Assembly: GCF_042666505.1 (NCBI RefSeq) | Contig: NZ_JBHTDN010000001.1 | Span: 806,001 to 870,000 of the forward strand | Direction of reading: 5' to 3' | Length of the DNA: 64,000 bases | Origin: Parapedobacter sp042666505 | GTDB taxonomy: Bacteria; Bacteroidota; Bacteroidia; Sphingobacteriales; Sphingobacteriaceae | Shown: piece by piece, positions 9,713 through 17,703 of the stretch | Position numbering within the stretch: the stretch's first letter is position 1 | How the letters are laid out: each line of letters starts with the position of its first letter | Translations under genes and position numbers: made by a program | Notes under the pieces: generated by a model | The model's input: the letters and a program-made list of their open reading frames with translations, nothing else | What the model was told of the DNA's origin: nothing | The model's database searches: none

Positions 9713-10129
9713 GTGAAAGCGAGGAGAATCAGATTGATTAATAGAGCAAAATTAGTGGGGGTGATGTGTCTGTTTGCGTTGTCGAGTGTTGCTCATATAA
9801 ATGACGTCATAGATGATATTTCATCCTGTATTAGAAGTGCTAATACCAAGGAGCTGTCCAAGTACTTTTCTTCCACTGTAAGCATGACGCTGTTAAATGA
9901 TGAAGGCATATATTCGCGGGTACAAGCGGAAATTATCCTGCGTGACTTTTTTAGCAGAAATACGCCCACCAACGTGAAAATATCACATCGATTGGATTCA
10001 AATCCGAATTTCAGATACGTTGTGCTTAATTTAGAGACCTCTAAGGACACCTTTCGGGTTTCTTATAAACTCACCAATAACGACAATGCGTTCCAGGTGA
10101 CGGAGTTCCGTATCGAACCGATCTACTAA
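9713..10129 (+). CDS. DUF4783 family exported protein
   Basis: 138 residues starting at GTG 9713. A basic N-terminus (MKARRIRLINRAK) and hydrophobic LVGVMCLFALSSVAH form a signal peptide. The remainder is a NTF2-like small domain of the type annotated DUF4783 in Bacteroidota, of unknown function. A -7-like TAAATTTG at 9666-9673 may be its promoter. It precedes nadC at a distance of 135 bases, a neighbourhood I know from other members of the phylum. Confidence 0.8.
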   Translation: MKARRIRLINRAKLVGVMCLFALSSVAHINDVIDDISSCIRSANTKELSKYFSSTVSMTLLNDEGIYSRVQAEIILRDFFSRNTPTNVKISHRLDSNPNFRYVVLNLETSKDTFRVSYKLTNNDNAFQVTEFRIEPIY

Positions 10130-10264
10130 CCTTTAGCCAATTTTATTTTTTATTCGCTATTTTTTGTTTTAAATAGTCATCTTAGCAGCGTTTTAATCGC
10201 TTATGAGCCCAATTGCTGTATTCGATGTCGGTAATGGTTATCGTAAGCATGTAGTCTGTAACCA

Positions 10265-11134
10265 ATGACTGAGAAAGAAAAAGGAGAACTCGCGCGTTTT
10301 ATTAAAGCGGCCCTTGCAGAAGATGTAGGAGACGGCGATCATACATCTCTATCGACCATTCCTGCCGATAAAAAGGGAATCGCCCAACTAATCATAAAGG
10401 AGTCGGGGACGGTGGCCGGTATTGAAGAAGCTTTGGCCGTTCTTCACGAAGTGGACGACGAATTAGCAACCGAGGTTTACCTTTCGGATGGGCAATTAGT
10501 TCACGTGGGCGACCTCGTAATGAGCGTAACCGGGCGGATTCACAGCATTCTGCTTGCCGAGCGGCTGTTGCTTAATATTATGCAGCGCATGAGCGGCATC
10601 GCTACGGCTACGCGAAGAATTGTCGACACGTTAGCAGGTACGGGAACCCGCGTATTGGATACCCGGAAAACTACACCTTTGCTTCGGTTTCTTGAAAAGA
10701 AAGCGGTGCGGATAGGGGGCGGCGTGAATCATCGCTTTGGCCTATACGATATGATACTGATCAAAGATAATCACGTGGATTATGCGGGAGGAATCAGGGC
10801 AGCGATCGAGCAGGCAAACCGGTACCGCCAAACCTTGAACAAACCGATCGATATCGAAATCGAAGTGCGTAATCTCACAGAGGTCAGCCAAGTGTTGGAG
10901 GTGGGCGAGGTTGAGCGGGTCATGCTTGATAATTTCAGACCGGAACAGTTGCGTGAGGCGGTAGCACTCATTAACGGTCGGTTTGTAACCGAGGCGTCCG
11001 GGGGAATAACTGGGGAAAACGTGCGTGAATACGCTGGGGCAGGGGTGGATTACATTTCCATCGGTGCACTCACACACTCGGTAAAAAGCTTGGACATGAG
11101 TTTAAAAGCAAAAATCGTATCTTGCGATTCATGA
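10265..11134 (+). CDS. nadC: nicotinate-nucleotide pyrophosphorylase (carboxylating)
   Basis: Quinolinate phosphoribosyltransferase: converts quinolinate and PRPP to nicotinate mononucleotide in de novo NAD synthesis. 289 residues, normal length. Characteristic blocks are GDGDHTS, LLNIMQRMSGIAT, DTRKTTP with the substrate-binding Arg, GGGVNHRFGLYD, LIKDNH, and SGGITGENV / ISIGALTHS near the C-terminus. Its TGA overlaps the ATG of plsY (ATGA at 11131-11134), which indicates translational coupling although the pathways are unrelated. Confidence 0.96.
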   Translation: MTEKEKGELARFIKAALAEDVGDGDHTSLSTIPADKKGIAQLIIKESGTVAGIEEALAVLHEVDDELATEVYLSDGQLVHVGDLVMSVTGRIHSILLAERLLLNIMQRMSGIATATRRIVDTLAGTGTRVLDTRKTTPLLRFLEKKAVRIGGGVNHRFGLYDMILIKDNHVDYAGGIRAAIEQANRYRQTLNKPIDIEIEVRNLTEVSQVLEVGEVERVMLDNFRPEQLREAVALINGRFVTEASGGITGENVREYAGAGVDYISIGALTHSVKSLDMSLKAKIVSCDS

Positions 11135-11781
11135 TATCGGGGTATTTAGTCGGCGCAGTCATACTAGCTTATTTGTTTGGTTCCATACCCACGGCCGTGT
11201 GGTTGGGGCAGTCCTTCTATGGTGTCGACGTGCGAGAATATGGCAGCGGAAATGCAGGAGCGACCAATACGTTTCGGGTATTGGGTACAAAGGCCGGCAT
11301 GGCGGTCATGCTGATCGATATCTTGAAAGGGTGGACGGCAACTAATCTTGCGTATTTCATAGGACCATCGGTCACCGGTCCGCAAGCCGCCGCACAGTTT
11401 GTTAACTTTCAATTGGCCTTGGGTGTAATTGCCGTGGTGGGGCATTTGTTTCCGATTTTCGCTGGTTTCAGAGGCGGAAAAGGGGTGGCTACTCTTTTTG
11501 GGATGATATTGGCCGTACACTTTCAAGCGGCATTGGTATGTGTTTCGGTATTTATCGTGGTACTGTTGCTTACGCATTATGTTTCCCTAAGCTCCATAAG
11601 TGCTGGGTTTGCTTTTCCCTTCAGCATTGTCTTTTTGTTTCATACCTCCGTCAAATCCGTATTACTGTATGGGATGTGCATCTGTGTCCTGATACTAATC
11701 ACGCATCAGAAGAATATCGAACGATTGCTGAAAGGCAAGGAGTCCAAGGTATATTTGTTCCGAAAACGGGCAAAGGGCTAG
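11131..11781 (+). CDS. plsY: glycerol-3-phosphate acyltransferase PlsY
   Basis: Membrane acyltransferase that transfers acyl from acyl-phosphate to glycerol-3-phosphate, the first step of phospholipid synthesis. 216 residues with about five to six membrane segments. Family motifs are AYLFGSIPTA (motif 1), GSGNAGATNTFRVLG, and GHLFPIFAGFRGGKGVAT. The start is taken at ATG 11131, overlapping the nadC stop in the ATGA pattern; an upstream in-frame TTG at 11122 is less likely. Confidence 0.95.
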   Translation: MISGYLVGAVILAYLFGSIPTAVWLGQSFYGVDVREYGSGNAGATNTFRVLGTKAGMAVMLIDILKGWTATNLAYFIGPSVTGPQAAAQFVNFQLALGVIAVVGHLFPIFAGFRGGKGVATLFGMILAVHFQAALVCVSVFIVVLLLTHYVSLSSISAGFAFPFSIVFLFHTSVKSVLLYGMCICVLILITHQKNIERLLKGKESKVYLFRKRAKG

Positions 11782-11852
11782 GCGGAAATTCGGCATGTAT
11801 ATTGCTTTATTCTATTTGGAGAAGTTATCAATCTATATAAAAAATTAACGTG

Positions 11853-12665
11853 ATGAAACCAATGATAAAACGTGTTTGCTGGCTGCTGATTTTTGGAATC
11901 GCAATGTCCTGTGCGACCGTGCCGCTTACCGGACGGAAGCAGCTAAGCTTGGTAAACGAAACGGAGATTCAGCAACAAGCGGCACTCGCTTATCGGGATT
12001 TACTCGGCGATTCAAAGACCAAAGTAGTCAAAGGTACCTCCGACGCACAATTGGTGCAGCGCGTCGGAAAGAATATTGCAGGGGCGGTAACCCGATTTTT
12101 ACAGGAAAACGGATATGGCAATCAGTACGATTTCAATTGGGAGTTCAACCTGATTAAGGACGATCAGATCAATGCCTGGTGTATGCCGGGGGGCAAGGTC
12201 GCCGTATACACAGGAATCCTGCCGGTCACAAAAAATGAAGCTGGTTTGGCAACCGTAATGGGACACGAAGTAGCACACGCGATTGCCAAACATTCGGCCG
12301 AACGCATGTCACAATCCATCATCGCTCAAGCTGGAGGGGTTGCTGTTGATGTCGCCACTGCCGAGAAATCCAATACCACACGAGCGGTGCTCAATACCGC
12401 CTACGGTTTGGGTGGCCAACTTGCTTTGCTGAGTTACTCACGCAATCAGGAAAGTGAAGCGGACCGCTTGGGTTTGGTATTTATGGCGATGGCGGGATAC
12501 AATCCCAATGAAGCCGTTGGATTCTGGGAACGTATGGCTCAGGCGAAGCAATCGCAGGGCGGCGGTGCTCCTCCCGAATTCCTAAGCACACACCCCAGCG
12601 ATGCACGGCGTATCAATAACATTCAAAGGCTGATTCCCGAAGCAATGGGTTATTACAAGAAGTAG
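11853..12665 (+). CDS. M48-family metalloprotease lipoprotein
   Basis: 270 residues. The N-terminal signal ends in a lipobox (GIAMSC, Cys near residue 19), so the enzyme is probably anchored in the periplasm. The zinc motif HEVAH (MGHEVAHAIAKHSAERM) and the third ligand region NQESEADRLGL identify a peptidase M48 of the LoiP/BepA/YcaL type, which degrade misassembled envelope proteins. The C-terminus ends with STHPSDARRINNI, another family mark. ATG 11853 is preferred over a GTG one codon upstream. Confidence 0.92.
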   Translation: MKPMIKRVCWLLIFGIAMSCATVPLTGRKQLSLVNETEIQQQAALAYRDLLGDSKTKVVKGTSDAQLVQRVGKNIAGAVTRFLQENGYGNQYDFNWEFNLIKDDQINAWCMPGGKVAVYTGILPVTKNEAGLATVMGHEVAHAIAKHSAERMSQSIIAQAGGVAVDVATAEKSNTTRAVLNTAYGLGGQLALLSYSRNQESEADRLGLVFMAMAGYNPNEAVGFWERMAQAKQSQGGGAPPEFLSTHPSDARRINNIQRLIPEAMGYYKK

Positions 12666-12681
12666 GAGGTTTTAGCGGTTT

Positions 12682-12715
12682 TTCGTATGTTTGTACATCG
12701 TTATGAACATACGAA
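12682..12715. promoter_or_regulatory. perfect inverted repeat over the pdxH promoter
   Basis: TTCGTATGTT (12682-12691) and AACATACGAA (12706-12715) are perfect 10-base complements with a 14-base spacer. The left arm contains a -7-like TATGTTTG (12686-12693), and the right arm ends 3 bases before the pdxH ATG. A repressor bound here would cover the promoter and start. No regulator can be named. An RNA hairpin is less likely because the left arm would lie upstream of the transcription start. Confidence 0.6.
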
Positions 12716-12718
12716 GCA

Positions 12719-13372
12719 ATGTTGAATAAGACCCATATCGCGGGAATCCGTACGGAATATGAAATGGGGCAGCTCAACGAGGAAGAAGTTGCCGCCGATG
12801 CGATTGTGCAATTCCAGGCATGGTTTGATGAAGCGCTGGAAAAGGAAGTTATGGAGCCCAATGCCATGACGTTATCAACGGTATCCGCGGCCGGTCGACC
12901 ATCTTCGAGGATTGTGCTGTTAAAACAGGTTGGTGAATCGGGATTTGGTTTTTTTACCAATTATCAAAGCCGAAAGGGCTTGGAGCTGTCGGACAACCCC
13001 TATGCTGCGTTGCTATTTTTCTGGCCTGAACTCCAGCGACAGGTTCGGGTCACCGGTCGCGTAGTAAAGATGTCACCAGAGCTGTCCGATGCCTATTTTC
13101 AATCAAGACCGAAAGGTAGTCAAATGGGCGCTATTGTTTCCCCGCAAAGCCGGGAGATTGCTAATCGCAACGCACTCGATGCTGCATTATCCAGTTTGGA
13201 AAAGCAGTATGAGAGCGGCTCCGTTTCACTAACCCGGCCTCAACATTGGGGAGGATATTGGCTTGTTCCGGAAGCCATCGAGTTTTGGCAGGGGAGACGT
13301 GGTAGACTGCATGATCGGATACTTTACAAAAAACAGGACGATGAATGGACAATCGCCCGATTAGCCCCTTAA
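12719..13372 (+). CDS. pdxH: pyridoxamine 5'-phosphate oxidase
   Basis: FMN-dependent oxidation of pyridoxine/pyridoxamine 5'-phosphate to pyridoxal 5'-phosphate in vitamin B6 metabolism. 217 residues, usual length. The segments AMTLSTVSAAGRPSSRIVLLK, GFGFFTNYQSRKGLEL and RQVRVTGRVVK bind FMN; YFQSRPKGSQMGA and the C-terminal RRGRLHDRILY complete the family pattern. It is followed 11 bases later by nuoC on the same strand. Confidence 0.96.
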   Translation: MLNKTHIAGIRTEYEMGQLNEEEVAADAIVQFQAWFDEALEKEVMEPNAMTLSTVSAAGRPSSRIVLLKQVGESGFGFFTNYQSRKGLELSDNPYAALLFFWPELQRQVRVTGRVVKMSPELSDAYFQSRPKGSQMGAIVSPQSREIANRNALDAALSSLEKQYESGSVSLTRPQHWGGYWLVPEAIEFWQGRRGRLHDRILYKKQDDEWTIARLAP

Positions 13373-13383
13373 CGCCACCTAAA

Positions 13384-13884
13384 ATGGAAGAATTCATTAC
13401 TCGCGTCAAAACACTTTTAGCAGCACAATTCGGCGACCCGGTAGCCGTCGTCGAATCGTCCGGCTTGCAACCCGCATTGATAATCGACCGGTTGCAATTG
13501 CCGCAGGTATGCTTGCTGCTTCGTGACCATGAAGATACGTATTTTGATTTCCTTTCATGCATCAGCGCGGTTGACGATGGCGTCACGGCTGGCACCTTTA
13601 CCGTTGTTTATCATTTGGCGTCGATTCCTCACAATCGTCAACTTACGCTCAAGGTGATTGTGCCAAACGGCCGGCAGTTAGACAACCTGCCTTCGGTGCC
13701 CAGCGTGAGTACGGTGTGGCGCACCGCCGACTGGCATGAGCGGGAGGCGTTTGATCTAATGGGCGTCTATTTTGAAAACCATCCCGATTTGAGAAGGATC
13801 CTATTGCCCGAAGATTGGGAGGGATACCCCCTACGGAAAGATTATGAGGAAGCCGAAATGTACCACGGCATTGCGATTAAGTAA
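13384..13884 (+). CDS. nuoC: NADH-quinone oxidoreductase subunit C
   Basis: 30-kDa peripheral-arm subunit of respiratory complex I. 166 residues from the ATG at 13384 (MEEFITRVK); an in-frame ATG at 13345 would overlap the pdxH end and adds 13 residues that look unrelated. The family signature W-H-E-R-E-A-F-D-L-M-G-V-Y-F lies near residue 120, followed by HPDLRRILLPEDWEGYPLRKDY. Next is nuoD, 28 bases on. The rest of the nuo genes are not in this window. Confidence 0.93.
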   Translation: MEEFITRVKTLLAAQFGDPVAVVESSGLQPALIIDRLQLPQVCLLLRDHEDTYFDFLSCISAVDDGVTAGTFTVVYHLASIPHNRQLTLKVIVPNGRQLDNLPSVPSVSTVWRTADWHEREAFDLMGVYFENHPDLRRILLPEDWEGYPLRKDYEEAEMYHGIAIK

Positions 13885-13912
13885 TATACCACCGGAAAAG
13901 AGCTACTGATAC

Positions 13913-15118
13913 ATGTCATTTTCACTAGATACCCCATATCAACAAGCGCAACGCGTCTATGAAAAACGGCTAACCGCGTTAAGTGCTGAAGAAATGGTTA
14001 TCAATATGGGACCCCAGCACCCCTCTACCCATGGGGTTCTTAGGTTACAATTAGTTACCGATGGCGAATTGGTGAAAGAGGTGATCCCGCATATCGGTTA
14101 CCTGCATCGTTGTTTTGAAAAGCATGCTGAGTCCATGAACTACGGGAAGACCATTCCATTTACCGACCGGATGGACTATCTGGCTTCCATGAACAACAGT
14201 CATGCGTTTGTCATGGGGGTTGAGCGAATGTTGGGCATTGATCGGCAAATTCCGAAACGGGTTGAATACATCCGTGTATTGGTATGTGAGCTGAACCGCA
14301 TCGCCTCTCACCTGATAGCCATAGGGACTTATGGCATTGACATCGGTGCGTTTACACCTTTTATGTGGTGTTTCCGGGATCGGGAACATATCATGAATAT
14401 GCTGGAGTGGGCATCCGGCTCACGGATGCTATACAACTACATCTGGGTAGGTGGTTTGTTTTATGACCTACCGGTAAACTTTGAATCGCGCTGCGGTGAG
14501 TTTATTACGTATTTCAAGCCTAAACTAATCGAATTGGATGAGCTGCTTACCAAGAATCAAATCTTTGTTTCACGTACGGCGAATATTGGCGTGTTGCCGG
14601 CTGACGTAGCGATCAACTACGGCTGCTCCGGACCTATGCTTCGTGCATCGGGCATCAAATGGGATTTGAGACGAGCCGACAACTACTCGGTTTATCCGGA
14701 AATTGAGTTTGACGTCCCCGTGGGTAGGGGAGAAATGGGAAAACTGGGCGATTGCTGGGATCGCTTTAAGGTACGCGTTGATGAAATCAGGGAGTCGGTA
14801 AAAATTATTGAACAATGCTTAGCACGGCTTACCGGTGCCCTGAAACGCACGCCGGATTTTGACCCGAGGGCGTTGGTGCCCAAGAAAGTCAACCTTAAGG
14901 CCCAGGATTATTACGTGCGTGCGGAAAATCCCAAGGGAGAGCTTGGCTTTTATTTTGTCACCCAGGAAAAATCGGATATTCCAAAACGCGTAAAGGCTCG
15001 TGGTCCCAGCTTTACTAATTTATCGGTATTACCAGAGCTGGCCAAAGGAGTATTAATTGCCGATCTTATCGCTATATTGGGCTCGATTGATATCGTTTTG
15101 GGCGAAGTGGATCGTTGA
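13913..15118 (+). CDS. nuoD: NADH-quinone oxidoreductase subunit D
   Basis: 49-kDa subunit of complex I, which lines the quinone site with NuoB. 401 residues, normal length. Visible marks are INMGPQHPSTHGVLRL (quinone-site His), IGYLHRCFEK, DRMDYLASMNN, GGLFYDLP, and the C-terminal DLIAILGSIDIVLGEVDR that ends every NuoD. There is no Ni-Fe cysteine pair, so it is not a hydrogenase subunit. No nuoE follows; instead an intergenic region with a small-RNA-like unit comes next. Confidence 0.95.
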   Translation: MSFSLDTPYQQAQRVYEKRLTALSAEEMVINMGPQHPSTHGVLRLQLVTDGELVKEVIPHIGYLHRCFEKHAESMNYGKTIPFTDRMDYLASMNNSHAFVMGVERMLGIDRQIPKRVEYIRVLVCELNRIASHLIAIGTYGIDIGAFTPFMWCFRDREHIMNMLEWASGSRMLYNYIWVGGLFYDLPVNFESRCGEFITYFKPKLIELDELLTKNQIFVSRTANIGVLPADVAINYGCSGPMLRASGIKWDLRRADNYSVYPEIEFDVPVGRGEMGKLGDCWDRFKVRVDEIRESVKIIEQCLARLTGALKRTPDFDPRALVPKKVNLKAQDYYVRAENPKGELGFYFVTQEKSDIPKRVKARGPSFTNLSVLPELAKGVLIADLIAILGSIDIVLGEVDR

Positions 15119-15200
15119 TTGATTAACCTATATGTGAAATGTTAGGCGTAACAAATTGATTCAATGTGTTTTAAATTAGAATTAAGAAAAAATAAAATTA

Positions 15201-15231
15201 TTTGATTTATTGAAAATAAACGCTACTTTTG
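15201..15231 (+). promoter_or_regulatory. near-perfect Bacteroidota promoter without a downstream gene
   Basis: TTTG (15201-15204), a 19-base spacer, and TACTTTTG (15224-15231) fit the TTTG-N19-TAnnTTTG consensus exactly. Transcription would begin near 15238. No ORF follows on this strand before the terminator at 15265-15305; the next plus-strand gene is the ferredoxin at 20519. Confidence 0.75.
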
Positions 15232-15237
15232 TGGCAT

Positions 15238-15305
15238 CATAATTTAGGTTTATAATTGGTTAGTAAAGGTTTTCATTCTCCCCGTTTGGAAACCTTTCTT
15301 TTTTT
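15238..15305 (+). ncRNA. candidate small RNA of about 68 nt
   Basis: The segment lies between the consensus promoter and an intrinsic terminator. It contains no ATG-initiated ORF. The 5' part (about 15238-15264) is AT-rich and could be single stranded; the 3' half is the terminator hairpin. I do not recognise it as 6S, tmRNA, RNase P, SRP RNA or a riboswitch. An alternative is that the hairpin only ends nuoD transcription and the promoter match is chance. Confidence 0.5.
15265..15305 (+). terminator. intrinsic terminator
   Basis: The arms AAAGGTTTTC (15265-15274) and GGAAACCTTT (15288-15297) form a 10-pair stem (one G-U), followed by a T-rich run at 15299-15305. It would end both nuoD read-through and the candidate small RNA. 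Confidence 0.75.
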
Positions 15306-15497
15306 GATTAACCGTTAACTTTTGCAAACTATCATATGTTATTGAAAACGCCGGGTGGGCGTGAAGTGTAGGTCCGGAAGAAGATTAAAAAAGCATGACG
15401 CTGGAGCTGAATCCCGAGAGAAAAGTGCAATTGAATGCTGGTTGGTTAATTAATTGGTGGGTGCCGGCGCTGGTTGAGGAAAGATGGATGCAAAACA

Positions 15498-15533
15498 ACG
15501 CGGGTGTTGCAGAGAATACTGCAACACCCGCGT
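15498..15533 (-). terminator. terminator hairpin of the outer-membrane barrel gene
   Basis: A perfect 15-base stem (15498-15512 with 15519-15533) and a 6-base loop, 26 bases past the stop of the minus-strand barrel gene. On the minus strand it is followed by a short GTTTTG, so the T run is weak. The stem is strong and GC-rich. Confidence 0.7.
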
Positions 15534-15559
15534 CACTACCTTTTAATGGGTACTAGTGA

Positions 15560-16156
15560 TTAGAAGTAGAACTGAACACCGAGCCTTGGTGCCAACGAGT
15601 TGGCGTTAAGACCGAATGAGTTGGTTGTTGTTTTCTCGTCAGTTCCTTCTGCTTTAAACGAAGTGTTTTCGTAATACAGACCTCTTACAGACAGTTCGAT
15701 TCCAATTCTGCTGGTTGGGAAGTAAGCAAAACCCGGGGCTAGTTGAACACCATAGCTTGCGGTGTTGCCTAAGTCGGCGTCGTCAGCTTTTGCTGTTCCC
15801 CAAGCCATCGGCACAGAAAGTTGTCCGAAGAACTTGAAATCGCCGTTACCTTTGTACAGGCGGGCAAACGGAGCCACGCTGAATGCGCTCAATTTGTTGC
15901 CTTCGAAAATGTCGGTAGTGGCTGTGTTTTCCTCATATGCGTATCCAATGCCTGTACCGATAGCAAAGTTATCGCTTACGAAAAAGCCTACTGAAGGAAG
16001 GATGCCCAACGCATGAGCTTCCGCGTCCGCATCTTTTACTTTGGAGTAATCATACGAAACGCTTCCGCCCAGGATGACCTTTCCTTTTTCGGTTTGCGCG
16101 TTGGCGGCAAACGTTACGGCGACGGCAGCAGATAAGGTTAAAAATAGTTTTTTCAT
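15560..16156 (-). CDS. outer-membrane beta-barrel protein
   Basis: 198 residues. Signal peptide MKKLFLTLSAAVAVTFAANAQ with cleavage after NAQ. The mature part alternates hydrophobic and polar residues in strands with Gly/Tyr-rich turns (VILGGSVSYDYSK, FAIGTGIGYAYEE, APFARLYKGNGDFKFFGQLSV, IGIELSVRGLYYE) and ends in LAPRLGVQFYF with a terminal Phe, the usual barrel-assembly signal. This is the small 8-strand barrel type common in Bacteroidota, without an OmpA peptidoglycan domain. The ligand or role is unknown. Confidence 0.88.
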   Translation of the reverse strand: MKKLFLTLSAAVAVTFAANAQTEKGKVILGGSVSYDYSKVKDADAEAHALGILPSVGFFVSDNFAIGTGIGYAYEENTATTDIFEGNKLSAFSVAPFARLYKGNGDFKFFGQLSVPMAWGTAKADDADLGNTASYGVQLAPGFAYFPTSRIGIELSVRGLYYENTSFKAEGTDEKTTTNSFGLNANSLAPRLGVQFYF

Positions 16157-16438
16157 TTTGTAATATTTATTTAGTTAAACCATTTGTCATCAGCCCTCCC
16201 TAATTTTGGACTATCTGACTTTGATAGTCAGTATGCAATACCAATGCCAAAACTTGGTACATGGACAAGCTATGTGTCATGCTTGTGTCTGTTTTCGTTC
16301 AGACCGATTCCGTTAGGCATTTATTGTTTGTATAGTGTAATTTTTCGATTATTTTAATGAAAACACGCTGATTTTGAACAGGGCCATTATCGGTAAAGTC
16401 AGGTCAAGATGGCGGGGATGTGTGGTGTATTGACTTTT

Positions 16439-16453
16439 TGACATTAAATGTCA
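16439..16453. repeat. 15-base perfect palindrome
   Basis: TGACATT-A-AATGTCA. It lies about 280 bases upstream of the barrel gene and 93 bases past the dnaJ stop. It could be an operator half of unknown regulator or chance; no second copy was seen nearby. Confidence 0.4.
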
Positions 16454-16491
16454 GTACTCTACTTAAAGCAAGAAGGGACTTATAATATTAA

Positions 16492-16522
16492 AATCCGAAA
16501 GGAATGATTTCCTTCCGGATTT
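16492..16522 (-). terminator. terminator after dnaJ
   Basis: AATCCGaAAGGAA and TTCCTTcCGGATT pair across a TGAT loop with one mismatch. On the minus strand the hairpin is followed by TTTTAATATT. It would end the grpE-dnaJ transcript. Confidence 0.7.
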
Positions 16523-16546
16523 GTATGGCACTTCGTTAGGTGGGAA

Positions 16547-17689
16547 CTATTCGAAATATTCCTTTATCCGCTCGAAGAAAGTTTTCTCATTTTTGCCCGG
16601 TTGAGGTCTAAAATTCGGAGAATTACGGAGCCGCTCCAATAATTCTTTTTCCTCAGATGAAACAGCCTTGGGGGTCCATACGTTTACATACACCAGCTGG
16701 TCCCCTTTATGGTAAGAATTCACTTCCGGTATGCCTTTCCCCTTAAGTCGTAGTATTTTTCCGCCTTGGGTGCCTGGTTCGATTTTTATTTTGGCTTTGC
16801 CGTCTATGGTTGGGATTTCCGCGCTGGTGCCCAATGCGGCATCCACAAAATTGATGTATAAATCGTAGATGACATTGGTGCCATCTCTTTTAAGCGATTC
16901 GTGGGGGACCTCTTCAATGAGAATGATTAGGTCTCCGGGTACACCTCCCCGCGGTGCAGCATTTCCTTTTCCACTCATGGATAACTGCATGCCTTCGCTC
17001 ACGCCAGCCGGTATATTGATGCTGATGGTTTCTTCGCCGCGTACCAATCCGTCGCCATGACAAACCGGGCACTTCGCAGATATTTCGACACCTTCGCCGT
17101 TGCAGGTTGGGCAGGTGCTGGTTGTTTGCATCTGACCCAAAATGGTATTGGTTACTCTCCTGACCGTGCCCGTGCCGCCACAGGTCCGGCAATTGTGAAA
17201 CGACGACTTATCTTTGGCTCCGCTTCCATCGCACGTGGTACAAACCACCTGTTTGTTTACTTTGATTTTCTTTTCGGAGCCCTTGGCGATTTCCTGAAGC
17301 GTCAGCTTTACCTTAATGCGAAGGTTGGAACCTTTTGCTACCCGTCGACCGCCACGTTGGCCGCCTCCGAAAAAGCTTTCAAACGGGCTTCCACCTCCTC
17401 CGAATATATCTCCAAACTGGCTGAATATATCCTCCATATTCATTCCGCCGCCGCCAAAGCCACCGGCAGCACCAGAATGGCCAAACCGATCATAGCGTTG
17501 CCGCTTTTCGGGATTACTCAGGATTTCATACGCCTCCGCCGCTTCTTTGAATTTTTCTTCGGCCTCGGCGTTGTTGGGATTTTTGTCAGGATGGTATTTA
17601 ATCGCCAATTTCCGATAAGCGGATTTTATTTCTGCTTGGTCTGCATTGCGAGAAACACCCAATACATCGTAGTAATCTCTTTTTGACAT
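16547..17689 (-). CDS. dnaJ: chaperone DnaJ
   Basis: Type I Hsp40 co-chaperone that delivers substrates to DnaK and stimulates its ATPase. 380 residues. J domain at 1-70 with the HPD motif (YHPDKNP), then a Gly/Phe-rich region with GGGG and FGG repeats (about 75-120), four CxxCxGxG zinc repeats (CTTCDGSG, CRTCGGTG, CPTCNGEG, CPVCHGDG; about 150-215), and the C-terminal substrate domain. It follows grpE on the same strand with a 14-base gap; dnaK and hrcA are not adjacent. Confidence 0.97.
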   Translation of the reverse strand: MSKRDYYDVLGVSRNADQAEIKSAYRKLAIKYHPDKNPNNAEAEEKFKEAAEAYEILSNPEKRQRYDRFGHSGAAGGFGGGGMNMEDIFSQFGDIFGGGGSPFESFFGGGQRGGRRVAKGSNLRIKVKLTLQEIAKGSEKKIKVNKQVVCTTCDGSGAKDKSSFHNCRTCGGTGTVRRVTNTILGQMQTTSTCPTCNGEGVEISAKCPVCHGDGLVRGEETISINIPAGVSEGMQLSMSGKGNAAPRGGVPGDLIILIEEVPHESLKRDGTNVIYDLYINFVDAALGTSAEIPTIDGKAKIKIEPGTQGGKILRLKGKGIPEVNSYHKGDQLVYVNVWTPKAVSSEEKELLERLRNSPNFRPQPGKNEKTFFERIKEYFE

Positions 17690-17703
17690 GCGATTATTAT
17701 GGA

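Larger units (their letters stand above)
15119..15559. other. intergenic region after nuoD
   Basis: 441 bases between nuoD and a convergent barrel gene. It holds a near-consensus promoter (15201-15231), a short transcribed unit ending in a terminator (15265-15305), and near the right end the hairpin of the opposite gene (15498-15533). In 15306-15497 I see no ORF, repeat or known RNA. Confidence 0.6.
16157..16546. other. intergenic region between the barrel gene and dnaJ
   Basis: 390 bases, holding the upstream region of the barrel gene and the 3' region of dnaJ. Visible elements: inverted repeat GACTATC/GATAGTC (16209-16229), a 15-base palindrome (16439-16453), and the dnaJ terminator (16492-16522). 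I could not place a clear promoter for the barrel gene, and there is no ORF of note. Confidence 0.5.

Noticed and set aside
17057..17686. 209-codon plus-strand frame opposite dnaJ
   Set aside because: It lies antisense to a well-defined dnaJ gene and encodes no recognisable motif; a shadow of the GC-rich Gly region.
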